From: VXYL01 sp965116935
GTDB lineage: Bacteria; Pseudomonadota; Gammaproteobacteria; Pseudomonadales; Azotimanducaceae
Length of the DNA: 64,000 nt
Direction of reading: 5' to 3'
NCBI GenBank assembly: GCA_965116935.1
Contig: OZ220737.1
Location: 4,588,001 to 4,652,000 of the forward strand
The position numbers were made by a program, and so were the translations under genes. Each line of letters opens with the position of its first letter. Position 1 is the first letter of the stretch. Below the pieces are notes generated by a model. The model saw only the letters and a list, made by a program, of their open reading frames with translations. It did not search any database and was not told where the DNA came from. Below are positions 51,551-60,332 of this stretch, in pieces.

Positions 51551-52312
51551 ATGGCGACCCGTCAACGCAGACCCAACCGAGGAGTTGCACGCCGCACCGC
51601 ACGCAAGGCAACCGCGCCGCTGTATCGCCTGCTGCATCCGCGCAAGCCGGCCTTCCACTGCCCCATCTGCAACTACGAAGGCCCGTTCCGTGACAAGCGC
51701 GACCGCCTCCACGCCAAATGCCCATCCTGCGGCGCCCTGGAACGAACGCGCCTGCTCTTCGCCGTGCTCGCGCCGCTGCTCGAGTCGTTCTCGCCTGAAC
51801 GCAAGCGCGTGCTCCACATCGCCCCAGAGGCACGGCTCGACGAATGGCTGCAGGCCCGTTTCGGGCACTACGTCAGCGGCGACCTGCAACGCGAGGACGT
51901 GAACGCTCGCCTCGACGTCCAACGCCTCCCATTCCCCGACGCCACCTTCGACCTCGTGATCGCATCCCACGTCCTCGAATACCCCAAGGACGACCGCAAG
52001 GCCATCGCCGAAGTCCGCCGCGTCCTCCGCCCAGACGGCATCGCCGCTCTGCCCGTCCCCCTCATGCATTTGTGCACCCGAGATCTGTCCACCCGAAACC
52101 CCACCACCCGAGTGATGCACGAACCCGGCCTCGACTATTTCGAGCGCCTCGAAGCGCACTTCGCCAAGGTCCGCCGGCACCGCTCCGACGAGGTGGACCC
52201 AACCTGCCAACCCTTCGTCCACGCCCCCACCGACACGACCCCACCCCTACTCATCCACAAGCCCAGCATCCGCCTGGACATCATCCCGATCTGCCTGACC
52301 AGCAAGCTCTAA
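51551..52312 (+). CDS. Methyltransferase with N-terminal zinc-ribbon-like segment
   Basis: The 253-residue protein begins with a basic segment and a CPICNYEGPF…CPSCGALERTR four-Cys cluster (about 38-66). A class I methyltransferase core follows: RVLHIAPEARLDEW (motif I-like) and LPFPDATFDLVIASHVLEYP, then EVRRVLRPDGIAALPVPL. The motif I Gly-rich loop is modified to IAPE. It closes the glycosyltransferase operon and may modify the glycan. Start ATG 51551 is chosen just after the ELM1 stop. Confidence 0.83.
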   Translation: MATRQRRPNRGVARRTARKATAPLYRLLHPRKPAFHCPICNYEGPFRDKRDRLHAKCPSCGALERTRLLFAVLAPLLESFSPERKRVLHIAPEARLDEWLQARFGHYVSGDLQREDVNARLDVQRLPFPDATFDLVIASHVLEYPKDDRKAIAEVRRVLRPDGIAALPVPLMHLCTRDLSTRNPTTRVMHEPGLDYFERLEAHFAKVRRHRSDEVDPTCQPFVHAPTDTTPPLLIHKPSIRLDIIPICLTSKL

Positions 52313-52396
52313 GGATGGCCAACGCAGGCAACGACCCGGCTACACTCCGCGTCCATCGTCAACCACACCGCACCACCTGCCGCTTTGGGAGCCAGC

Positions 52397-53146
52397 ATGC
52401 TCGTCATCACCGACCAAGACCGTGTCCGCACCATCGCCCTCAACCGGCCAGAAGCGCTGAACGCCTTCAACGGCCAGCAGTACGACGAAGTGACCGAAGC
52501 ACTCCTCGCGGCTGGCAGAGACAGCGATTGCCGAGTAGTCGTGCTCACCGGTACCGGTCGCGCCTTCAGCGCCGGCGCCGACCTCTCGGGCGAGTCGGGC
52601 CCGCCGCCAAAGCATGGCTTCCACGGCATGCTGCACACCATCGTGGACTTCGAGAAGCCCTTCCTGCTCGGCATCAACGGTCTCGGCGTCGGCATCGGCG
52701 CGACGATCTGCGGCGTGGCGGATGTCGCATTCATGGCTGCCAGCGCCCGGCTGCGCTGTCCGTTCTCGGAACTCGGCTTGGTGGCAGAGGCCGGCAGCAC
52801 ACGCACGTTCCCAGCCCTGATGGGCCGCCAGCAAGCCATGTGGTTCCTCATGGCATCAGAGTGGATGTCTGCCGAGCAGTGCCAGTCCGCTGGCCTCGTG
52901 CTCGAAGTTCTCCCCGACGAGGGTTTTGCCCAGGCGGTGCAGGCCAAGGCCGCCCACCTCGCCGCCTTGCCACCAGGCTCGCTCGCCGAGGCAAAGCGGC
53001 TAATCACCGACCCAGACCGAGACCGCCTGAAAGCGGTAATCGACGCAGAAAACGCCGCCCTCGCCAGGCTCTCCGGCGGCCCGGCAAACCGCGAAGCCGT
53101 CACGGCATTCCGCGAGAAGCGCAAACCGGATTTCTCGGCCCTCTGA
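52397..53146 (+). CDS. Enoyl-CoA hydratase/isomerase family protein
   Basis: A second crotonase-fold protein (249 residues). Motifs are MLVITDQDRVRTIALNRPEA, LTGTGRAFSAGADLSG and KPFLLGINGLGVGIGATICG. CPFSELGLVAEAGSTRTFPA follows with a Glu at the catalytic-like position. The pattern resembles 2-(1,2-epoxy-1,2-dihydrophenyl)acetyl-CoA isomerase or enoyl-CoA isomerases rather than a short-chain hydratase. It is followed by a decayed repeat. Confidence 0.9.
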   Translation: MLVITDQDRVRTIALNRPEALNAFNGQQYDEVTEALLAAGRDSDCRVVVLTGTGRAFSAGADLSGESGPPPKHGFHGMLHTIVDFEKPFLLGINGLGVGIGATICGVADVAFMAASARLRCPFSELGLVAEAGSTRTFPALMGRQQAMWFLMASEWMSAEQCQSAGLVLEVLPDEGFAQAVQAKAAHLAALPPGSLAEAKRLITDPDRDRLKAVIDAENAALARLSGGPANREAVTAFREKRKPDFSAL

Positions 53147-53149
53147 CCC

Positions 53150-53320
53150 CGTGCCTTCGGTGGGAGGAGCGTTCCATGCAAGCTTCCACCCCGCCGTGTC
53201 GCTGATGCGGGAGGATGCGGATGGGCCGTAGGGGGCGGGCTTGCCTGATGCGGGCCGGGTTCATCGCAGGTGCCTCGTCACGGGAGGCGACGAGCCCCTC
53301 CCCTACAAAAAACGTGCCCA
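53150..53320. repeat. Decayed family A-like repeat
   Basis: GTAGGGGGCGGGCTTGCC at about 53227 and GACGAGCCCCTCCCCTAC at about 53289 are inverted outer arms with the GTAGGGG-CGGGCTTG signature of family A, but the inner part differs. The last codons of the TIR gene run into it. Confidence 0.55.
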
Positions 53321-55003
53321 ACATCAGTCGGTGACGCAACTTTTCCATGGCAGTGAGTTGGTTTCCATATTCGCGTCACGGCGCTATGGGCCGCGAAATC
53401 AGCTTTCGAGCCTCTTTGACGAACTCGCCATTCAGCCACCCGACCACGTCGTTCATCCCGCCAATAGTCCGCGACGTGGCTGCCGCCAACTGCGTGTCGT
53501 CCAAGAACGCTCATCATCAACACGGTAGGCTCGTTCTTTCGCCAGTCTATGTAGGAGCTCGATTCGAAGGATCGATGGAAAAGGAACGCCATCCGGCCAT
53601 GAATCTGGACGATTCTGCCGTACAACTCCCAGAGGCGTTCGCTAACGAAAAGCTCCTCTGCTCCGGTCAGCGGTGCACGGATCCTGTCCCGTTTGTCGCC
53701 TATGAACGTCACGTCACGGTACTCTTCGAGCATGTACTCCGCCATACCGTTCCCGACCCGCCGCCCGTGGAACACATCGTCCAACTCTTGCGCCGTGAGT
53801 AGGCCGAGCGTCGTCATCGCGCCGGAGAGGACCTCTTGACAGACGTTGACCGACTTCCAAAGCGCTTCGACCGACGCGACCACTTTGGATTGCGACGCGG
53901 CGAGCGGTCGCTCGGGAGCCCGTCCATCTGCGCCCGGTTTCGCTTCTTCTCCATGGGATCGTGAGGATTCTAGGCTGGTCTCCTTTCGCGATTTCACGAT
54001 CTGGAGCTTCTCGAGAATCAGAAAGGCCATCGCCTCAGGCGTTTCCTTGCGCGCGTCCACGTAGCCGTCGAGCGACGTCATCCTCGCAACTTCGCACGGG
54101 CCTAGCCGCACCGTACATGATCTCGCCCACGCCTCCATCAGATAGCCGTTCTCTGATCTTGCGCCACTCGATCCCGCACCACTTCCTCTCGTCGTACTCG
54201 CGGCACACAAAGGCAACCACAAGGTCCGACCGTCCCCTGTAAATCTCCTGCAACAACACGTCCGCGTCCGGAACGGCAAGCTGCGCGCGGAAGTTCTTGT
54301 CGTAGAAGCAAGCGTTGGCACCGAGAACTTCCGCAAGTTGCCTCGCCACGCGCTCGACGTAAGACCTGTATTCGCCTGGGAACGACAGGGCGACATCGAA
54401 TCGATGCCGCGTCACGTCGATCAGCCCCCGTCGGATCGGCGACTCCGGCGGTTCATCGTCGGTTCGATACGGCCCATCTCCATCCGCCAACGTGCTCTCG
54501 TCCAAGTGGTTCCATCCCTTCGGAGTGATCTCGCAATCCACGCACCCCTCCATCTCGGTCCACCGAATGAACCCCTGTTCGTCCAGGGCGCGTAGCAAAT
54601 ACCTCAGTTCCTCCCCGCTTTGCGCGTGACCCAACGTGTAGTCGTCGTCGATGGTCAGCCTGACGGTCTGTTCAGGGGTCGCTGCGCGACGACCGACTGC
54701 GTCCAATAGGAGCCTCTGCTTGTCGGCAACGCGCTCATTGCCAGGTAACGACGACAAGATGGTCTGCAGATTGTGCTCCAGGATTACCGGCGCCGCGCGG
54801 CCAAACTCATCGTGCTCTCGAATCCACGCCGATAGTTTCGCCAAGAGTCTGTCCTCTCCCGCCAAACGGTTGACGGCCATTGTGCCGATCGTGAACCTGC
54901 CGCAACGCGGGCAGTGCAAGTTGGCTCGATTGCCGTGGTCGCTTCCTCCCATGACAACGGCCTCGGCATGGTTGCACACAGGGCATACGTTTTTCCTTTT
55001 CAC
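53278..55003 (-). pseudogene. TIR-domain protein with zinc-ribbon and helical C-terminal domain, frameshifted
   Basis: The first frame (GTG 55003 to about 54110) has an N-terminal zinc-ribbon (CPVCNHAEAVVM…LHCPRCGRF), a helical middle part, and a TIR domain from about residue 200. The TIR part includes HRFDVALSFPGEYRSYVERV, ACFYDKNFRAQL, and CGIEWRKIRERL with the catalytic-type Glu. At about 54110 an extra G in TACGGTGCG moves the family sequence to another frame, VRLGPCEVARMTSLDGYVDA, then a C-terminal helical domain to 53278. The joined protein would be about 575 residues. TIR NADases with sensor domains act in phage defence; this copy is split unless the extra base is an error. Confidence 0.8.
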
Positions 55004-55064
55004 CGGCGGTCCGTCCTGTGAGGTGGAACTCTACGACGGGTCGGCCCCGCACTGTGTCCGATGT

Positions 55065-55322
55065 TCATCCCGTAACAGGCCGGTCGTACGCCAGCGCAAA
55101 CACCGTGTCCGTCATCCAGCGCTTGAACCCGTCGTTGTCCATGAACTGCTTGAAGAGCTCCGCGTCGTCCTTCAGGACTTCGTAGCCAGCTTCCTCTGCC
55201 CGGTCCAACAGATCGCCGTTCGCGAGGGTGGCCCACCCAAGTTGGGCCGCCGTACGAATCTCGTGATCCCCAAGATAACGCCGCAGTGGCGCTGGCGTCC
55301 CGTTGTCAAGCAGCAGTTTCAC
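55065..55322 (-). pseudogene. DUF5615-like toxin start fused to a type I restriction HsdR tail
   Basis: The first half reads MKLLLDNGTPAPLRRYLGDH and ATLANGDLLDRAEEAGYEVL, the start of a PIN-like DUF5615 toxin. From there the sequence becomes LFKQFMDNDGFKRWMTDTVF, which resembles the C-terminal end of HsdR, the translocase subunit of type I restriction. The toxin has lost its later acidic residues and HsdR all but about 35 residues, so this is a deletion fusion. It starts inside the end of the DUF433 gene with a 17-bp overlap. Confidence 0.7.
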
Positions 55323-55545
55323 GCTTGAGGTCTTCCAACAAGCTGGACTCTAGGTGCGCCAGCACGGCCCTGACCTGCCAGTCCTCGACGCCCTCGAACC
55401 AATCGAGAAACTCCTCAATAGTCGCGCCCGCCTCCAAGTTGGCGAACAGGTGCGAGACCGGCACCCTGGTGTTCGTGAACAACCAGGCGCCGCTGACCTT
55501 GCCAGGGATTTGCTCCAACGCTGGACAGGTTGACCAATCGATCAT
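55306..55545 (-). CDS. DUF433 antitoxin-like protein
   Basis: The 79-residue product reads MIDWSTCPALEQIPGKVSGA, WLFTNTRVPVSHLFANLEAG and EEFLDWFEGVEDWQVRAVLA, matching DUF433. Its start overlaps the HsdS fragment stop as ATGA (55542-55545) and its end overlaps the DUF5615-like start. DUF433/DUF5615 pairs are known inside some type I restriction operons, which fits the neighbours. Intact in itself, but its toxin partner is truncated. Confidence 0.83.
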   Translation of the reverse strand: MIDWSTCPALEQIPGKVSGAWLFTNTRVPVSHLFANLEAGATIEEFLDWFEGVEDWQVRAVLAHLESSLLEDLKRETAA

Positions 55546-55877
55546 CGGATTGCCTCCTCTCGGTGGTACGTTTTATTGCCGCCTGGGCTGCGTCGATCCA
55601 TCCTCGCCTCGGCGAGCGATTGATCGCCGTCGAGGGTGCCTGGGTCGTCAATCTCGTTCGGGAGACACGCCGCTAGGTCGCGCACGTCCAGCTTGCCGGT
55701 GACAACGTCCGCGACCAGCCGGGTGCGGTATTCGTGCGCCAGACTGATCTGAGACCGCGTATTCCGTATGCAAGCGTCTGTCGTTGCAGTCTGCCTGTCA
55801 ATGGCAACCGCAATCGCAGCTTGTTCATCTGACGGCGGACATGGAGTCGGCATCTTCTTGAAGTCCTCCCAATACAT
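55542..55877 (-). pseudogene. C-terminal fragment of HsdS, type I restriction specificity subunit
   Basis: The readable part includes MYWEDFKKMPTPCPPSDEQA, IDRQTATTDACIRNTRSQIS and EYRTRLVADVVTGKLDVRDL, the last target-recognition half and C-terminal helix of HsdS. Everything upstream of about residue -10 is gone, and a stop lies just above. The fragment ends with an overlap into the DUF433 gene. No hsdM or larger hsdR is in the window. Confidence 0.82.
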
Positions 55878-55978
55878 CCGGTTGCGGTCCTTTACGATTC
55901 GAGACTAGTCACGTCATGCTGGGTAACCGCTGTACCTAGTTGAGCACGGGGCACCCCGCCGGTTTTCCTGCGCCGCGC

Positions 55979-56190
55979 TCAGTCCGAAGGACAGAGGAAG
56001 TCGGACCATGCCTGCATCACGGGGCGCCGCCTCTCCAGCAGGTCGTCGCGGGCATAGGCGGCCACCGTCTTCGAGCCCTCGACGTGCGCCAGCGTGCCTC
56101 GGAGAGGATCTCGTCCACGCCCTCGTGGCGCGCCCAGTCCTTGAAGCTCGACCGCAAGCCGTGCCCGGTGGCGTTGATTTGTTCCATGCG
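55979..56190 (-). pseudogene. C-terminal fragment of a tyrosine integrase (P4-type)
   Basis: Minus-strand frames read NATGHGLRSSFKDWARHEGV (catalytic His and Arg), then after a one-base shift at about 56102, TLAHVEGSKTVAAYARDDLL with the second His and nucleophilic Tyr, ending QAWSDFLCPSD with a stop at 55979-55981. The rest of the gene is missing. It borders the ruined defence region. Confidence 0.8.
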
Positions 56191-56231
56191 AGGGCTTCTC
56201 ACCCTCACGGGGGATTCGGCAGCGGTGGCCG

Positions 56232-56981
56232 TTAGCGATAGTGCTCCGCTGCGTCCTCCGGTTCGAAACCCACCATTTCCTTCGAGTGCGAAAGGTCTCG
56301 ATAGCCCCAGCGGTTGTTTGAGTTGGCGAAAAGGATGTCGTAGCGGAGGGTGTCCGGCGCGTCCACGCAGAGTTCCAGCATGTTGACGATGTCGCGCTTC
56401 GAGCACCAGACGCTGAAGTCGCGCGGGCGGCCTGGGCGGTCGGGGGCGTTGACGTAGCCGAGCCGGACGCAGAGGACAGAGAGGTCCGTGGTGTCGGCGT
56501 AGAAGCGCCCGAGCGCTTCGCCCCACACCTTCGTGCTGCCGTACACGCCAGCGGGGCGTGGGGGCATGGTGTGGTCGATCATCCGCCATTCGCTTGGCAC
56601 GTTGGCGTAGTCGCCAGCGACCATCGAGTGGTAGGGTTCGTCGGCTTCCCATCCGGACACGGTGGCGCCGCTGCTCGCGAAGATGACGCGGCGGCAGCCG
56701 GCCTCGCGGGCGGCTTCGTACACTTGGCGGTTGCCGGCGACGTTGGTTTGCAGGAGTTCGTTGAAGGGGAAGTTCTCGCCGGCCTTGGCGGCAAGGTGCA
56801 CCACGGTGTCGATGCCGTCGAAGGCGGGGCGGATGGCGTCGAAATCGCTGAGATCGGCTTGGGTGGTGGGAATGCCCGGTACGTCGCTGCGGTTGAGCGC
56901 CGAGAGTTCGGCGCGGGGTTCGAGGCGTTCCCGCAACGCGGTGCCGATGAGGCCGCTCATGCCGGTTACCAGTATCTTCAT
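56232..56981 (-). CDS. Uronate dehydrogenase-like NAD-dependent epimerase/dehydratase
   Basis: The 249-residue extended SDR begins MKILVTGMSGLIGTALRERL (GxxGxxG). It has VVHLAAKAGENFPFNELL, IFASSGATVSGWEADE, and the catalytic VYGSTKVWGEALGRFYA (YxxxK). The end NNRWGYRDLSHSKEMVGFEP is close to uronate dehydrogenases that oxidise galacturonate or glucuronate to aldarate lactone. The start overlaps the stop of the LLM oxidoreductase gene (ATGA). Together with the enolase-superfamily gene elsewhere this hints at acid-sugar catabolism. Confidence 0.88.
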   Translation of the reverse strand: MKILVTGMSGLIGTALRERLEPRAELSALNRSDVPGIPTTQADLSDFDAIRPAFDGIDTVVHLAAKAGENFPFNELLQTNVAGNRQVYEAAREAGCRRVIFASSGATVSGWEADEPYHSMVAGDYANVPSEWRMIDHTMPPRPAGVYGSTKVWGEALGRFYADTTDLSVLCVRLGYVNAPDRPGRPRDFSVWCSKRDIVNMLELCVDAPDTLRYDILFANSNNRWGYRDLSHSKEMVGFEPEDAAEHYR

Positions 56982-57799
56982 GCTTGCATCCTCTCCCGAG
57001 CGGTAACCAGCAAGTCGAGCCGCTGGCGGTACTCGTCCGCGTCGGCGTAGCGACCGCCAAAGACGAACCGCGATGCACCGGCCTCGGCCAATGCCTGCAA
57101 GTTGTCGGCGGCTGCACCCGCGTCACTCGGCAGGCCGCCCATCACGACGACCTCGCCCACTTCGCGGCCGGCCTGCTCGCAGTATTCCGCGTACTGCGCC
57201 TTGCGCGCCGGCAGCATTGAAGCCGTCATGCCCATTGGCAGCCAGCCATCGCCATAGCGCGCCGCGCGCTTAAGCGCATGGGGCGGCGCTCCGCCGATGT
57301 AAATGGGCGGCGCTTCGGGTTTGGGTCGGAACAGGAAGCTCTGGCCGTTGGCCGTTACGATGTCGTCGTCGCCGCCAAAGCAGTCGCGCAGGAACGCGAG
57401 GGTCTCGTCCGAGATGCGTCCGCGGGCGTGGCGGTTGACTCCCAGGGCGCGGAATTCGGGGTCCATCCAGCCGATGCCGACGCCGAGCAGCAACCGGCCG
57501 CGGGAGAGCTCCTGGATGCTGGCGATCTGCTTGGCTGTCGGCAGTTGCGGACGGTAGGGCAGGATGAGAACGCCTACGCCCACGCGAATGCTCTTCGTTA
57601 GCCCCGCAAGCCAAGCGAGGGAGACCAGCGGATCAACGTAGCGCCCGCCGGAACCTTCCGCGTCGTCCGGCGGAATGGCGATGTGATCCACCACCCAGAT
57701 GGACTCCATGCCGGCGTCCTCCGAGGCGAGAGCGCAGGTCGCCATGGTATCCGCGGTGGATTGCTCGCCCATGTTGCGCAGCGTCACGCCTATGTGCAT
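56978..57799 (-). CDS. LLM-class flavin/F420-dependent oxidoreductase
   Basis: The 273-residue luciferase-like TIM-barrel protein shows MHIGVTLRNMGEQSTADTMA, GMESIWVVDHIAIPPDD, IRVGVGVLILPYRPQLPTAK and RGRLLLGVGIGWMDPEFRAL, then PIYIGGAPPHALKRAARYGD. It uses reduced FMN or F420; which cofactor cannot be read from the sequence. A clear ribosome site (GAGGGGAGAACGG) precedes ATG 57799. Overlaps the uronate-dehydrogenase-like gene by 4 bp, so they are cotranscribed. Confidence 0.9.
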   Translation of the reverse strand: MHIGVTLRNMGEQSTADTMATCALASEDAGMESIWVVDHIAIPPDDAEGSGGRYVDPLVSLAWLAGLTKSIRVGVGVLILPYRPQLPTAKQIASIQELSRGRLLLGVGIGWMDPEFRALGVNRHARGRISDETLAFLRDCFGGDDDIVTANGQSFLFRPKPEAPPIYIGGAPPHALKRAARYGDGWLPMGMTASMLPARKAQYAEYCEQAGREVGEVVVMGGLPSDAGAAADNLQALAEAGASRFVFGGRYADADEYRQRLDLLVTARERMQA

Positions 57800-57888
57800 C
57801 CGTTCTCCCCTCAAGCGCGGTTTCAAGAGGCGGGAGCATAGCGGCTCGTGACCCGCTGCCGGGCGCGGTCCGGAGCTCCTGCCGAGAC

Positions 57889-58491
57889 CTATGCCGCAGA
57901 AGGCGTCTGGAACAAGTGCGGCAAGTAGCGGCGTGCCTTGGCAAGCAGTTCGTCTTCCTTGGTGTTGCGGCCCGGCTGGCGGGTGACGCGGTGCCTCAGC
58001 CAGTTCCACATCCGGGCGACGCCGGGGTCCGAAGCCGGTACGGCGTCGCGGCCTTCGAGGCCAAGGCGGGTGTTGACCCAGGCGGCAATCTGCGCGGGAG
58101 TGCGAAGGTCCAGCACGGCTTTGCGGCGTCGGAAGCCTTGCCTCGCCGCGCCGCGATGGGCGTGGCCGTGGCGCTTCATCTGGCCGAGCAGGACGCGGGA
58201 GGCGCGGGAGTCCTGCATCAGCGCGTCGAGGTCGCCGGTGTGCCGCGCCAGCACTTCGCGCCACTCGTCGCTGCGCTCGGCCTTTTCCATCAGCGTGCCG
58301 ATGGCGTGTGCCGCTCGGTCGCGCTCACGCATCCCGCCGTTCAGGGCACGATCAAAGATCTCGCGCCAAAGGCCAGGGTCGCGAACGTGGCTGCGACACG
58401 GACAGGCATCGCGGAGTGCCGCACAGCGAACGTCGTAACCGGAGTCGCCGAGCGCTTTCAGCAGGCGGTCGGCATCACGGGCCTTGGACAT
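57889..58491 (-). CDS. HEAT-like repeat hypothetical protein
   Basis: The 200-residue protein has helical repeats at the start (LLKALGDSGYDVRCAALRDA, LWREIFDRALNGGMRERDRA) resembling HEAT repeats, and a basic C-terminal half (RHGHAHRGAARQGFRRRKAV). No catalytic motif or signal is seen. Length and frame are well supported by composition, but the family is not certain. It stands alone between the LLM gene and DUF2332. Confidence 0.65.
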   Translation of the reverse strand: MSKARDADRLLKALGDSGYDVRCAALRDACPCRSHVRDPGLWREIFDRALNGGMRERDRAAHAIGTLMEKAERSDEWREVLARHTGDLDALMQDSRASRVLLGQMKRHGHAHRGAARQGFRRRKAVLDLRTPAQIAAWVNTRLGLEGRDAVPASDPGVARMWNWLRHRVTRQPGRNTKEDELLAKARRYLPHLFQTPSAA

Positions 58492-58624
58492 ATGGGGGAT
58501 TCCCTACGCGCAGAGGCGGAAACCGTAACCCAATTTGGTGGCAGGTGCATCTTGGAGCTGGACTCCGGATGCACGTCAAACTGTGACGAGTTTCGGTGCG
58601 CGGGCCGAGCGGTGCGTCCTGGAA

Positions 58625-59686
58625 TCAGGAGGCCGCCCATTCGAGCCACCAGCCGTGCGGCGAGGCCCTGGCCAGCAGTTCCGCGGGCGCCGCCGAGCCG
58701 TCGCGATAGCGGGTTAGCGTGAGTTCCATGATGTCGGCGCTCTCGCCCTCGAGCGCGACACGCCAGACCTCACGGCTCCGGCTGGCGTCGATGAGGACCG
58801 TTTCCATGTGCTCGCGCGCAGCACGTGGGAACTGGTAGAGGGCCACCGTCGTGTAAACGGTCAGGGCTTCGTCCCCGGGCGCGTCCGCGAGCAGGTGCGG
58901 GAGGGTCTCCACGGCATCCCCTCCGCGCAGCCGGACCGGGTGCTTGCGAAGTTCCTCAGCGGCGTCCAACAGGCGCTGGTGGCGCTCGACATGCTCCGGC
59001 CAGATAAGCGCCCGCAGCCACAGCAGAGCCTCCGGGTCGAGTGCGTCGATGGGGTCGAGGTCCACTCCGACGCGCCCGCCGACCGCGATGTGCCGCTCGA
59101 GCGCGGGCAGCCCGTCGCCGCGGAGTTCAGCCTCGAGCTGGACGACTGCACTCGCATCGCCCCAGCGGAGGATCTCGCGGCCGGCGCGCGTGTAACGAAT
59201 GCCATACCGGTGGAAGTTCAGGTTGAGGCCTGCGCTTGCCCCGAGGTCGATCAGATGCAGCGGACGCCCCTGCGCCTCCTTGGAGACCAATGAGAACGCG
59301 GGGACCAGGCACGTACATCGCCGTACGACGTTCGTCTGCGTGCGACGCGTGCGCACCAGTTCGGCAACCTCGCCAGCATGCGTGCGGCAGAAGTCGCGGA
59401 AGTCCGCCGCGGCCGGCGCCATCGGTCGGGGCTTGCCGGACACGATCGGATAGTGTGCGCCGAGGGGATGCGTAGCACCCCGCAGCAGCAGGTACTGCAC
59501 GGCGCCGAACAGCATGTTCGGAGGCGGTTGACGCGGTTGCGTGTGCGCGGCGAGCGCCAGCAGGTCGGGGCTCTCGGACACCGCGTACGCGAGTTCAGCG
59601 TAGAGCGGCGATGCGAGTTCCATGGCCTCTACGCGCCCGAAGCGATGAAAGAGCGCGCGCAGGCGCTCGGGGCTTCGCGTGGTCAA
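58625..59686 (-). CDS. DUF2332 family protein
   Basis: The roughly 353-residue product matches DUF2332, a family with a Rossmann-like methyltransferase-type core. Motifs are SPERLRALFHRFGRVEAM, PPPNMLFGAVQYLLLRG, the RTQTNVVRRCTCLVPAFSLV block and LHLIDLGASAGLNLNFHRYG. The TTG at 59686 is chosen because family similarity begins just there and it overlaps the upstream fragment's stop (TTGA). The frame is open up to 59773. Biochemical role unknown. Confidence 0.83.
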   Translation of the reverse strand: MTTRSPERLRALFHRFGRVEAMELASPLYAELAYAVSESPDLLALAAHTQPRQPPPNMLFGAVQYLLLRGATHPLGAHYPIVSGKPRPMAPAAADFRDFCRTHAGEVAELVRTRRTQTNVVRRCTCLVPAFSLVSKEAQGRPLHLIDLGASAGLNLNFHRYGIRYTRAGREILRWGDASAVVQLEAELRGDGLPALERHIAVGGRVGVDLDPIDALDPEALLWLRALIWPEHVERHQRLLDAAEELRKHPVRLRGGDAVETLPHLLADAPGDEALTVYTTVALYQFPRAAREHMETVLIDASRSREVWRVALEGESADIMELTLTRYRDGSAAPAELLARASPHGWWLEWAAS

Positions 59687-59826
59687 AACAACGCCACGGA
59701 ACTGACGGCGTTCGGGATGGCGTCCGAGATGCCGTCGGAGCCGAGCACCGCCACGCCGCGCTCCAGCAGCCACTTCATGTCGGCGGGCGCGGCCAGGGAC
59801 CGGTCTTTCTCAAGCTGCAGAGCCAT
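59683..59826 (-). pseudogene. Fragment of a cyclase (kynurenine formamidase-like) gene
   Basis: This 47-codon frame reads LAAPADMKWLLERGVAVLGS then DGISDAIPNAV, the end region of cyclase-family hydrolases (…LGSDGxxDxxP). The usual continuation to the C-terminus is missing; it stops where DUF2332 begins. It is a leftover from a deletion joining two genes. Confidence 0.55.
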
Positions 59827-59899
59827 GACGGTCCGCCTCCGTGTTTCGCGGGATGCTAGCAGCCTGGCGGCCTTTGCCGCGCCAGCGGCGAAGTGCGCC

Positions 59900-60260
59900 A
59901 GGCTGATAGCCGTAGCTGCGAGCGAACGCGAGCACGCGCGCCCTTCAGGGCGCGCCAGCCAAGTGCCGGCTGTCGTAGCTACGCAAGCGGTTGTCGCGTT
60001 TGCCACGGGCCTCTGGATGGAGGTCGTCTCGCCCTCCATCGTGCCGCAAGCACGTCAAGGAACAGGGGCTGGCACTTGTTGGCGTTGTCTGGAATGCGGG
60101 TTGCGGTGGCGTTGGCCGGCTCCGCTGCGTGCGTGCCTTCGGCACGCTTTGGAGGGCGAGACGCCCTCCCTCCAGAGGCCCTCGCATGGCAGGGGCCTAT
60201 TGCTTCGGTGTTTGCCGCGGGCGTTGTTCGAGGAGGCTCGCTAATGCCCGCTGTCCCGCG
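59900..60260 (-). repeat. Dispersed repeat family C, reverse copy, with a preceding hairpin region
   Basis: 59995-60260 is the reverse complement of the 5009-5395 block, including GGAGGGCGAGACGCCCTCCC, CCCTCGCATGGCAGGGGCC and GAGGCTCGCTAATGCCCGC. The stretch 59900-59990 carries GCGCGCCCTTCAGGGCGCGCC, a perfect hairpin like that in family A. No gene lies between the cyclase fragment and 60333. Confidence 0.8.
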
Positions 60261-60332
60261 CCCGCGTGGGGATTCTCGGCTCAAGCGCCTCGGAGCGGCC
60301 CACCCCCCAATCGAAACGGCGATAATGCCGAC

